Part shown: in pieces, positions 23,255 to 30,997 of the stretch
Position numbering within the stretch: position 1 is the stretch's first letter
Layout: every line of letters starts with the position of its first letter
NCBI GenBank assembly: GCA_964474695.1
Contig: CAYYTK010000013.1
Coordinates: 44,466-108,465 of the forward strand
Length of the DNA: 64,000 nt
DNA from: DAOUBP01 sp964474695
GTDB taxonomy: Bacteria; Chloroflexota; Anaerolineae; CG2-30-64-16
Direction of reading: 5' to 3'
Position numbers and translations under genes: made by a program
The notes under the pieces: generated by a model
The model's database searches: none
Told to the model about the DNA's origin: nothing
What the model saw: only the letters and a program-made list of their open reading frames with translations

Positions 23255-25717
23255 TCACCCCAGCTCCACCACGATGATATTCACGTCTCCGAGCATCTCG
23301 GCAGGAACGAAGGCGTCCGGCAAGGGTTGGCCGTTCAGCGTCAGCGAGCGGACGCCGCGGCAGATCCCGTCCGGGTTGCGCACCTCGATCTCCAGGCGCT
23401 TGCCGCGGAAGAGGCGGGTGGCGGTGAAGCCGGGCCAGGCGCCGGGGATGCACGGGTCGATGCGCAGGCCGTCGGGCTGCGGCTGAAGGCCCAGGATGGA
23501 GTGGGCTGCGCTGTAGTAGGACCAGGCTGCCGCGCCGGTGAGCCACGCGGTGCGCGCGTTGCCGGCCCGCGGGGAGCAGGTCGAGTAGGTGGTCTGGCAC
23601 TGGACGTATGGCTCCGCCTGGCGCACCTCGGCGTGCTCGTTGTACGCGGCCGGCATCGCCGCCCGGTAGTATTCATACGCGCGGTCGCCGTGGCCCAGCA
23701 GGCACTCGGCCATTACAGCCCAGCCCTGGGTATGGTTGAAGATGCCGGCGTTTTCCTTGATGCCCGGGTTGAAGACGACGGCGCGCATCACGTCGATGGG
23801 CATGTCGACGAAGGCCGGCGCGGCCAGCATCAGCCCATAGGGGGTGGCTAACCGGTCATGGACCGCAGCCAGGCAGCGCTCAGCCTGCTCCGCGGTCGCG
23901 GCGCCGCTGATCACCGACCAGACCTGGGTGTTGAGGTAGACTTGCCCTTCGGCGTATTCGTGCGTGCCATAGACCGTGCTATCTTCGCCGATGGCCCAGA
24001 TGAACCAATCGCCGTCCCACGCGCACGCCTGGATGGCCGCGTCGACGCCCGCGCGTTCGGCGCGGGCCCAGGCCGCTTCGTCCGGCCGCCCCAACCGTTC
24101 GGCGATCGCGGCGTAGAGGGTCAGCCCCAGCCGCACCTGGAACGCCACGAACAGGCTCTCGCCGTGGTAGCCCAGCCGCAGGCAGTCGTTCCAGTCGGCG
24201 GCCAGGCCGCACGGCAGCCCGTGGCGGCCGGTGCGCGCCAGGTTGAACTCCAGAGCCCGGCGCAGATGGCCCAGCACCGTGGCCTCGCCCTTGTCAGCGT
24301 AGGGGATCACCAGGTCATAGAAGGCCAGGTCGCCGGTCTCGGCGACGTATGCGGGCACGGCGTTGAAGAACCACAGGCAGTCGTCGGAGCGGTATTCGTC
24401 GTTGGGTGGGGGCGGCTCGTGGCCGGGGCGGTGCCCGAAGGGTTGGACGATGGGCAGCGCGCCGCCGTTGGCCAACTGGCCGCTCAACATCAGCTCCAGC
24501 CGCTGCCGCGCCTCGTCCGGGATGGCCGCGACGACCCCCAGGATGTCCTGCACCGAATCGCGAAAGCCCAGCCCGTCGCGCTCGCCGTTGTAGACCAGGC
24601 TGGCCGCGCGCGACCAGGCGAAGGTGATCAGGCAGTTGTAGAGGCCCCAGACGTTGACGGTGTGGTTGAACTCTTCGTCGGGGGTGTGCACCACCAAACT
24701 GCCCAGCCGGGCATGCCAGTGGTCCTTCAGCTTACGCAGCTCAGCCTCGGCGCGTTCGGGCGAGGCGTACTCGGCCACGGCCCTTGCCCCAACGGTGCGC
24801 GCGTCGCCGATGCCCAGCATCACAATCAGCTCCCGCGTCTCGCCCGGCTCCAGGTCGAGGTCTGCCTGCAGCGCGCCGCAGGCGTTGTCGCCGTACGCGT
24901 TGCTGTTGCTGCAAGCGCCGCGCTCCACCGCCAGCGGGTTGTGGTAGCCGCGGTAGGGGCCGATGAACGCCTCGCGGCTGGTGTCATAGCCCACGACCGG
25001 CGCACCGGTCAGCGCCATCCAGCACAGCATCGAGCTGTCCGTCTCGGCCGCGGGGCTTTTGCCGGTGAGGTTGTCATGGATCGCGATGCGCAGCAGGCCG
25101 TCCTCCAGCCCACCGCGGACGATGAAGAGGGAGTACTGCAGGTTCACCTGGTCCTGGCGGGTGTCCCACTGGTTGGTGAATTCGCAGAAGGTGGTGGCCG
25201 AGAGCTGTCGCGGCCGGCCGGTGGTGTTGGTCACCTTCAGCCGCCAGTACTCGCATGTCTGGCCCAGGGGAACGAAATAGGTGGCTTCTGACTCGATGCC
25301 ATCGTAGCGCGAGGTGATGACGGTGTAGGCGGTGCCGTGACGACAGGTCGATTCATAGCGGTCGGGCGCTTCGCGGCCGATGCGGTCGGGCGCTTCGCGG
25401 CCGATGCGGTCGGGCGCTCCGCGGCCGATGCGGTCGAGCGGCTTGCCCACCGGCTGCCAGCTTGCGGACCAATAGTCGCCGCTCTCGCGGTCGCGCAGAT
25501 AGAAATAGCGGCCCGGCTGGTCCAGTGGCACGCGGTTGAAGAGCAGGCGCAGGAAGCGCCCGCGCGCGCCCGAGCGATAGAAGCCGTAGCCGCCGGCGTT
25601 GTTGGTGATCACTGCGCCGTAACGCGTGTCGCCCAGGTAGTTGCTCCACGAGGCCGGCGTGTCAGGCCGGGTGATGACGTACTCGCGAGCCGCGTCGTCG
25701 AAATAACCGTATTGCAT
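23255..25717 (-). CDS. GH94 glycoside phosphorylase (cellobiose/chitobiose phosphorylase-like)
   Basis: The 820-residue enzyme has an N-terminal beta-sandwich (MQYGYFDDAAREYVITRPDT, YGAVITNNAGGYGFYRSGAR) and an (alpha/alpha)6 barrel. The barrel has GFRDSVQDILGVVAAIPDEA, DECLWF-like YRSDDCLWFFNAVPAYV and the catalytic aspartate region GLAADWNDCLRLGYHG. It would split a beta-linked disaccharide with phosphate to give a sugar 1-phosphate. The substrate (cellobiose, chitobiose or another) cannot be fixed. AAGGAG precedes ATG 25717. An in-frame 24-bp tandem repeat encodes DRIGREAP-type units at residues 95-121. No signal peptide, so it is cytoplasmic. Confidence 0.92.
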   Translation of the reverse strand: MQYGYFDDAAREYVITRPDTPASWSNYLGDTRYGAVITNNAGGYGFYRSGARGRFLRLLFNRVPLDQPGRYFYLRDRESGDYWSASWQPVGKPLDRIGRGAPDRIGREAPDRIGREAPDRYESTCRHGTAYTVITSRYDGIESEATYFVPLGQTCEYWRLKVTNTTGRPRQLSATTFCEFTNQWDTRQDQVNLQYSLFIVRGGLEDGLLRIAIHDNLTGKSPAAETDSSMLCWMALTGAPVVGYDTSREAFIGPYRGYHNPLAVERGACSNSNAYGDNACGALQADLDLEPGETRELIVMLGIGDARTVGARAVAEYASPERAEAELRKLKDHWHARLGSLVVHTPDEEFNHTVNVWGLYNCLITFAWSRAASLVYNGERDGLGFRDSVQDILGVVAAIPDEARQRLELMLSGQLANGGALPIVQPFGHRPGHEPPPPNDEYRSDDCLWFFNAVPAYVAETGDLAFYDLVIPYADKGEATVLGHLRRALEFNLARTGRHGLPCGLAADWNDCLRLGYHGESLFVAFQVRLGLTLYAAIAERLGRPDEAAWARAERAGVDAAIQACAWDGDWFIWAIGEDSTVYGTHEYAEGQVYLNTQVWSVISGAATAEQAERCLAAVHDRLATPYGLMLAAPAFVDMPIDVMRAVVFNPGIKENAGIFNHTQGWAVMAECLLGHGDRAYEYYRAAMPAAYNEHAEVRQAEPYVQCQTTYSTCSPRAGNARTAWLTGAAAWSYYSAAHSILGLQPQPDGLRIDPCIPGAWPGFTATRLFRGKRLEIEVRNPDGICRGVRSLTLNGQPLPDAFVPAEMLGDVNIIVVELG
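25360..25436. repeat. 24-bp in-frame tandem repeat in the GH94 gene
   Basis: About three copies of a unit like GCGGCCGATGCGGTCGGGCG follow one another without interruption. Translated on the minus strand they give DRIGRGAP, DRIGREAP, DRIGREAP. The unit length is a multiple of three, so copy number may change without frameshift. Confidence 0.85.
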
Positions 25718-25731
25718 CCTGTGTCTCCTTT

Positions 25732-25800
25732 AACCACGAAGGCACAAAGACACCAAGGTTCTTAGCAGTTCGCCTCTTAGTGTCTTGGTGTCTTGGTGGT
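25732..25800. repeat. About 70-bp inverted repeat, third copy
   Basis: The left arm AACCACGAAGGCACAAAGAC and a right arm GTGTCTTGGTGTCTTGGTGG lie between the GH94 ribosome site and the stop codon of the next gene, ending two bases before that stop. Confidence 0.85.
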
Positions 25801-25801
25801 G

Positions 25802-28714
25802 CTATTCACTGTCCAGGATCCTGATCTCTCCGCTGGACCCATTCACCGAGATAAGCTGGCCTGTCCGCAGGCGCTCGGTCGCCTGATCCACCCCCACCAC
25901 GGCGGGGATGCCGTATTCGCGGGCGACCACCGCACCGTGGGTCATCAGCCCGCCCACCTCCATCACCAGGCCGGATGCAGTCAGGAACAGCGGCGTCCAC
26001 GAGGGATCGGTGCCGCGACAGACCAGGATTTCGCCGGGCAGGAGTCCCGCCTGCCGCGGGTCGAGCACCACCCGGACGCGGCCCGTCACGCTGCCCGGCG
26101 AGACAGGGCTGCCGGCCAGTGCGCCGGCCGCGCCTCCTGCCGCAGTCATGCCCGCATAGAACGCGCGGCCATCGCTCAGCAGCAGGCGCGGGACCTGGCG
26201 GCGCAGCCCTTCACGGCGGTAGGCCTCCCGCCGCTGCTCGATGATGTCGCCCCAGCCGGCAGCCCGATCCGGTGTCTCAGTGTTCATCGGGCCTCCGCGG
26301 TATTTCTCGCCCCTCGCAAGGGCGGCCATCTCAGCGAACGAAAAATAGCTCAGGTCGTCCGGCCGGCGCAGCTCGCCGGCCTCCACCAGTTCCCGGGCCA
26401 CCTTCATCAGTTCGCCGCGCAGGATGCCGAACAGACGCACCACGAAGAACTTGGGACTTTCCCGCAGCGCAATCAGCCCGCGGGCGCGGGAGGCAGCGAG
26501 CCGCACCAGGTGGGCTCTGAGCCGGCCGTGACGTCCCCGCCGCGCGGCCGCCACCAGATCTTCGACCGCGTCGCCGGCCACCCCCGCGCTGCGGGCAAAA
26601 ACCGCGTCCGGCGCCTGAGCCGGGTCTGTGTTCTGCAGATAGCCGGTCACCACCTCCATGACATGCGTCGGATCTTCCGACCACCTCGGCCGGCCGAGGT
26701 CGATCTCCGCCAGCCCGCGGCTGCCGTAGCGCGCCATGAAGTGCGCTAAGGCGGTTTGCGCCGCGGCCGGCAGCGCCGCAGCCTGATACGCGGCCGCCAA
26801 CGCTGCGGCCGTCTGCTCCCGGAAGGTCTGGGCCGAGGCCGCGTCGCCTCGGATCGCTTCTGCCACCTGCCAGAGCGCGAGGTCCATCTCGGTGGTGGGA
26901 TTGTTCGGCAGGCCGCGCGTAACCTCCAAAAGCCTGGCGGTTGAGACGCCCGGCAGGTCCTTGGTCAGGACTCGCAGCAGGTTGTAGGACGCCATGCCGC
27001 TGGCCACGCCGGAAACGAACAGGCGGAAGGCGTGCGGCAGGTGTTGCGTGAGGAATTGCCCCATGAGTTGGACCAGCTCGTCCAGCCTGGCGTGAGCATC
27101 GCCTTCGATGGCGCCGGCGTTTGCCGCCATGACAGCCAGCAACCGTTCGCCGTGGCCCACGATAAACTCCCTGCGCCTGGCGGGAGACAGCACGTTGAGC
27201 ACGACATTGCCGGCAACGGGGATGAAGAAGCGCGCGATCTGCCGGGCCGCCCGCGGGCTGATCCCTTGCCGCGTGGGCTGCAAGCGCGGGTCGTGCCAGA
27301 CGGCATCCACCGCATCGCTGCTGCCGGGATCGATGGTCGCAATGATCACCGGCACGATCCGGCGGCCGACGGTGTTACGCAGCAGGGGGGTCAGGTTGAT
27401 CCACAGCCGCTCGCCGGCCTGGAAGACGACCGTCTGCGTTTCTGGCGTCACCGCGATGCCGAAAAGACGTGCGGCGGCGGCCATGACATGCTTCAGGATG
27501 TCATGGCCCAGCGGCGTGATCGGATCGAGCATTCCCTGCATTGCGCCAAAGGAGAGCATCACCTTCAGCGGCTCGGAAGGTATCCCTGCGGGGGTGGGGA
27601 AGAGGGACGTGATCGGCCGGGACTGCAACAGGTGCATCCTTCGACTGCACTCCGCTGGCGCTGCGGTCGATGCTTGCATTGCACGCTCAGGATGCTGATT
27701 CAGGATGTCGCTGACAACGCCCCAGGCCCACTCGATATCCTGCGGCGTCCCGTAGAGGTCTGCCACGCGCCCCCCGAGGTCTGCCAGCGCCACGATCTGC
27801 TCATCCGGCAGCGCCTGTTGGCGTGCGGGCGGTAGGGGCGGGGTCACCCCGCCCCTACTCCCATACTCCCCCACTCCCCCACTCCCATACTCGATCGCCA
27901 CCGTCCCCCCGCCGGGCCGGCTGCGGATGCTGATCGCCTTGGCGCCGAGCGTCCGGCTGACGATTTGGCCCGTGAGCCTGTCCACCACGTAGTGGTCGGG
28001 GTCGACCTGGCCCGCGACCAACGCCTCGCCCAATCCCAGCGTGGCGTCGATGACCGTCTCCGAACGCAGGCCGGTGAGCGGGTTGGCTGTGAAGAGGACC
28101 CCGGAGGCCTCGCTTTCGACCATCACCTGGACGACAACTGCCAGGCTGACATCTGCGTGCGGCACACGGTTGCGCTGGCGGTAGCTGATGGCGCGGGCGG
28201 TCCACAGGCTGCTCCAACAGGCGATCACGGCGGCCAACAGGCTTTCGCCGCCGACCACGTTGAGGTAGGTGTCCTGCTGGCCGGCAAAGGACATCTCCGG
28301 CAGATCTTCTGCGGTGGCGGAGGAGCGGACGGCGACGGGGATTTGCGATTTTTGATTTGCGATTTTTGATTGCGGATCGGCCAGCGCGGCGTAGGCGGAC
28401 AGGAGCGCGTCGCGCAGGTCTGCGGGCAGGCTGCCCTCGCCGAAGAGCCCCCTGATCTGCCGTGAAGCAACTTCGTATTCTTCGGGCGTGGAGAGGGATC
28501 CGGCCGACAAGGCGCCGAGGATCGGCTCCGCCAGGTCGTTGGCGGCAATGAATGCCTCATAGGCCTGGGTCGTAATCAGGAAGCCGTCCGGCACGGGGAA
28601 GCCGGCGGCCGCGAGGCGGGCCAGGTTGGCGCCCTTGCCGCCAGCCAGCGCCAGCGTCGCCTGCTCCGAAGCGAGCGGGAGGATCAGAGGGGACGCAGCT
28701 TTACTGAGCATCAT
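25802..28714 (-). CDS. PEP synthase/pyruvate phosphate dikinase-like protein
   Basis: The 970-residue protein has an N-terminal ATP-grasp PEP/pyruvate-binding domain (LALAGGKGANLARLAAAGFP, VAVRSSATAEDLPEMSFAGQ, ending HLLQSRPIT). A central alpha-helical region (about 350-830) has no clear match. A C-terminal phosphohistidine swivel domain has GGLMTHGAVVAREYGIPAVV. Related proteins include PEP synthase and rifampin phosphotransferase; the C-terminal PEP-binding barrel is not evident, so canonical PEP synthesis is doubtful. It may phosphorylate another substrate. Three insertions of repeat sequence (at 27637-27700, 27833-27895 and 28339-28377) sit in loops without breaking the frame. Confidence 0.82.
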   Translation of the reverse strand: MMLSKAASPLILPLASEQATLALAGGKGANLARLAAAGFPVPDGFLITTQAYEAFIAANDLAEPILGALSAGSLSTPEEYEVASRQIRGLFGEGSLPADLRDALLSAYAALADPQSKIANQKSQIPVAVRSSATAEDLPEMSFAGQQDTYLNVVGGESLLAAVIACWSSLWTARAISYRQRNRVPHADVSLAVVVQVMVESEASGVLFTANPLTGLRSETVIDATLGLGEALVAGQVDPDHYVVDRLTGQIVSRTLGAKAISIRSRPGGGTVAIEYGSGGVGEYGSRGGVTPPLPPARQQALPDEQIVALADLGGRVADLYGTPQDIEWAWGVVSDILNQHPERAMQASTAAPAECSRRMHLLQSRPITSLFPTPAGIPSEPLKVMLSFGAMQGMLDPITPLGHDILKHVMAAAARLFGIAVTPETQTVVFQAGERLWINLTPLLRNTVGRRIVPVIIATIDPGSSDAVDAVWHDPRLQPTRQGISPRAARQIARFFIPVAGNVVLNVLSPARRREFIVGHGERLLAVMAANAGAIEGDAHARLDELVQLMGQFLTQHLPHAFRLFVSGVASGMASYNLLRVLTKDLPGVSTARLLEVTRGLPNNPTTEMDLALWQVAEAIRGDAASAQTFREQTAAALAAAYQAAALPAAAQTALAHFMARYGSRGLAEIDLGRPRWSEDPTHVMEVVTGYLQNTDPAQAPDAVFARSAGVAGDAVEDLVAAARRGRHGRLRAHLVRLAASRARGLIALRESPKFFVVRLFGILRGELMKVARELVEAGELRRPDDLSYFSFAEMAALARGEKYRGGPMNTETPDRAAGWGDIIEQRREAYRREGLRRQVPRLLLSDGRAFYAGMTAAGGAAGALAGSPVSPGSVTGRVRVVLDPRQAGLLPGEILVCRGTDPSWTPLFLTASGLVMEVGGLMTHGAVVAREYGIPAVVGVDQATERLRTGQLISVNGSSGEIRILDSE
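27637..27700. repeat. Palindromic repeat, inverted orientation, inside the PEP-synthase-like gene
   Basis: GCATCCTTCGACTGCACTCC and GCACGCTCAGGATGC are relatives of the CCTGAGCGGAG/CAGTCGAAGG family. Translated on the minus strand they add ERAMQASTAAPAECSRRM between the conserved parts DIEWAWG and HLLQSRPIT. Confidence 0.75.
27833..27895. repeat. GC-rich palindrome plus CTCCCATACTCC tract inside the PEP-synthase-like gene
   Basis: TAGGGGCGGGGT and its inverse ACCCCGCCCCTA overlap (27833-27857), followed by repeated ACTCCCATACTCCCCC. In protein it gives the glycine-rich stretch EYGSGGVGEYGSRGGV. The frame stays open. Confidence 0.7.
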
Positions 28715-28799
28715 TCACCACCATCTCACCATCTCACTGCCTCACTTATAGGTGAGGCTGACGCCGATTCTAGCACGCCGCCTGCCTTGTGACAAGCCG

Positions 28800-28998
28800 C
28801 CGGGCGAGACAGCAGCAATTCTCAATGTAGGTGAAAGCGGAGGCATCCTGAGCGGAGTTCCGCCTGCAGTATGGGCGGAACGCAGTCGAAGGAGGCCGGA
28901 GCGGGCATGGTGGGCCGCATCCTTCGACTCCGCCGGGGCCCCTCCCCCGGCTCCGCTCAGGATGCTCCAGTTACATTGAGAATTGCCGGGCGAGACAG
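28800..28998. repeat. Long inverted-repeat element flanked by 13-bp direct repeats
   Basis: CCGGGCGAGACAG occurs at 28800-28812 and 28986-28998. Just inside are the inverted arms CAATTCTCAATGTA (28816-28829) and TACATTGAGAATTG (28972-28985). Deeper inside are CATCCTGAGCGGAG with CGCAGTCGAAGGA, then their inverse copies TCCTTCGACTCCG and CTCCGCTCAGGATG. It has the look of a non-autonomous mobile element. The rest of 28715-29171 holds only the -10 of the next gene. Confidence 0.7.
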
Positions 28999-29115
28999 GG
29001 GGAATTTCCAAATTGGTCATTCCTGGCACACTGGACTGGAGGCTTCAGCCGGTCTCTGGCCCCTCGGGATCGCACGGCAGACCGGCTAAAGGCACAAAAA
29101 TCGCGCAAACGGGTG

Positions 29116-29121
29116 TATAAT
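29116..29121 (+). promoter_or_regulatory. Probable -10 box of the GH3-like gene
   Basis: TATAAT lies 50 bases before the start codon. No convincing -35 is visible, so strength is uncertain. Confidence 0.5.
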
Positions 29122-29171
29122 GTTGCGCGTCGACCGTTTCCTCAACCCGGAGACAGCCCGGAGGCAACCCT

Positions 29172-30311
29172 ATGGCTACACCCGATCCTCGTCAGATGTT
29201 GACCCCCTATCTTCAGCCCTGGCACGAGGCCGTCGCCGACCCGGCCGCGGCGCAGGAGGCCGTGCTGCACCGCTATCTGGCGCTCTATGCCCAGACGGAA
29301 TACGGCGCGCAGCACGGCGCCGGCCAGGTGGAAACCCTCGCCGACTACCGCCGCGCGTTTCCGATCACAACCTATGAGAGTTATGAGCCACTGATCGAGC
29401 GGGTGATGGCGGGCGAGATCCGCCTGCTGCTCACGGAGGAGCCTGTCGGGTGGGCCATTACCCGCGGCACCACCGGAGAGAAATCGAAGTTTATCCCGAT
29501 GACGCCGACTGACCTGCGCATGCGCGTCAGCGCGGCGCGGGCGATGCTGAACTACGTCGCCGTCACCGGGCGCCACGACCTGTTTGCGGGGGTGAACCTC
29601 AACCTCAACTTCCCCTCACAGGTCGGAACCGTGAAGGTGGGCGGCCGCGAGGTGGCCTATGGGTACAGCTCGGGCATTTATACGAAGTACGTATCCACCA
29701 AGACGCCGATTCGCTCCGTGCCGGCGCAGGAGGAGATCGACGCCCTGGGCGGAGGCAAGACGGCGAAGGACTGGGAGGCGCGGTTCGAATTGGCCTACCG
29801 GAAGTGCAGGGATCAAAACGTGACCCTGGTCGGCGGGGTCGCGCCCACCGCCGTCAGCTTCGGGCGCTACCTGCGAAAGGTGCACGGCCTCTACCCGAAG
29901 GACATCTGGAAGACGCAGGTCATGACCCTGGGCAGCGTGCCCGGCATCAACACCCGCTGCGAGCCGGCGCTGCATGCCCTCTATGGGCCGGCTGCCATTC
30001 GCGAGATCTACGGTGCGACCGAGGGCATGTTTGGCCAGCAGCGTGACGACCGCCGCGCGTGGACGCCCAACTACGACCTCTTCTTCTTCGAGGTGGCGGT
30101 GGGGGGCCGGCTCAAGATGTTGCACGAGATGCGGCCCGGCGAGATGGGTAGCCTGGTCGTCTCGACCTCGATCCTGGCGCGCTACAAGATCGGCGACCTG
30201 ATTCGCGCCTTTGCGCCGCCCTACTTCCGCTGCATCGGCCGCGACCGGGCGTGGACGCCGCTGCGCTACGCGTGGGATGAGTTGATGTCGCTCAACCTGG
30301 ACCGGCTGTAA
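29172..30311 (+). CDS. GH3 (auxin-responsive promoter) family acyl-adenylating enzyme, short form
   Basis: The 379-residue product carries adenylate-forming motifs of the GH3 family: AITRGTTGEKSKFIPMT (phosphate loop), REIYGATEGMFG, and ARYKIGDLIR (Y-x-G-D). Plant members conjugate hormones with amino acids; bacterial roles are mostly unknown. Typical members are 500-600 residues. This one stops shortly after the YxGD hinge (PPYFRCIGRDRAWTPLRY), so the mobile C-terminal domain is missing or very short. The stop codon is followed by a hairpin, so this looks like a natural end rather than a frameshift. Confidence 0.82.
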   Translation: MATPDPRQMLTPYLQPWHEAVADPAAAQEAVLHRYLALYAQTEYGAQHGAGQVETLADYRRAFPITTYESYEPLIERVMAGEIRLLLTEEPVGWAITRGTTGEKSKFIPMTPTDLRMRVSAARAMLNYVAVTGRHDLFAGVNLNLNFPSQVGTVKVGGREVAYGYSSGIYTKYVSTKTPIRSVPAQEEIDALGGGKTAKDWEARFELAYRKCRDQNVTLVGGVAPTAVSFGRYLRKVHGLYPKDIWKTQVMTLGSVPGINTRCEPALHALYGPAAIREIYGATEGMFGQQRDDRRAWTPNYDLFFFEVAVGGRLKMLHEMRPGEMGSLVVSTSILARYKIGDLIRAFAPPYFRCIGRDRAWTPLRYAWDELMSLNLDRL

Positions 30312-30326
30312 ACGCGCTTACAGCGA

Positions 30327-30363
30327 TAGAGTTGCCAACTTTTCCGTAAAGTTGGCAACTCTA
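30327..30363. terminator. Perfect hairpin after the GH3-like gene
   Basis: TAGAGTTGCCAACTTT and AAAGTTGGCAACTCTA form a 16-bp perfect stem with loop TCCGT between two convergent genes. The same arms recur at 32883-32917. It may serve both strands as a terminator. Confidence 0.75.
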
Positions 30364-30367
30364 CGCC

Positions 30368-30775
30368 TTACCGCCGCCGGAGGAAGGTCGCGACCACCAG
30401 CCCCACGCCGGCTACGATGAGCAACACCGGCCAATACGCGTCCCAGCCGGGCAGATCGCCGAGGCCCACGGCAATCAGGATCACACCGAAGATTACGGTG
30501 CCGCCGATCGGCCTGCGGTACTCAGGCCGCAAGGTCCGCACCAGGGCCTCCAGCAGCACAATCACGCCGGCCCCGATGGCCACCAGCGACCAGGGCTCCC
30601 ACCCGGAAAAAACGCCTGGCCACACGTTTTGCGCCAGGAAGACGAGGCCTGCCCATATCAGGATGAGGGCCCAGATCACCGCGCTGAGCGGGTCGTTGCG
30701 GAGCTTCTCGCCGCGCTCCTTTTCTTCTTTCTCGTCCCGCTTTTCGTCCTTCCCACCTGTTGTCTGCTCTGACAT
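30368..30775 (-). CDS. Small membrane protein with charged N-terminus
   Basis: This 135-residue protein has a very charged start (KDEKRDEKEEKERGEK). Four hydrophobic segments follow (SAVIWALILIWAGLVFLAQN, SLVAIGAGVIVLLEALV, GGTVIFGVILIAVGL and YWPVLLIVAGVGLVVATF). The WPxxLIxxGxxLL pattern is like the LiaF/DUF5668 membrane family, known from cell-envelope stress proteins. ATG 30775 follows a GGGAG ribosome site. No enzyme motif is visible. It is likely a monocistronic gene between convergent and divergent neighbours. Confidence 0.68.
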   Translation of the reverse strand: MSEQTTGGKDEKRDEKEEKERGEKLRNDPLSAVIWALILIWAGLVFLAQNVWPGVFSGWEPWSLVAIGAGVIVLLEALVRTLRPEYRRPIGGTVIFGVILIAVGLGDLPGWDAYWPVLLIVAGVGLVVATFLRRR

Positions 30776-30921
30776 ATCTCCCTCCTGTGCGGCAACCGAC
30801 GCCGATGATTGCAATTATATCACGGTTTCGCTGGGAAGGGAATGCAAATTTACCTGACTTGATCGCGCATCGACCCCTCCGCATTTTCCGTGTTTCCCCG
30901 TCTCCTTTCGCCTCGCGCGGC

Positions 30922-30950
30922 TTGTCACATGTGAAGGGCTGTGCTAGAAT
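30922..30950 (+). promoter_or_regulatory. Promoter of the ABC exporter gene
   Basis: TTGTCA (30922-30927) and TAGAAT (30945-30950) are 17 bases apart. This rules out an in-frame GTG at 30941 as start codon because it would lie within the -10 region. Confidence 0.75.
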
Positions 30951-30997
30951 CGGTGACATTGTGGGTTAACGAAATCACAGCCATTCGGAGCAGATCG

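Noticed and set aside
23858..25291. 477-codon plus-strand open frame
   Set aside because: Antisense to the GH94 phosphorylase, with no domain.
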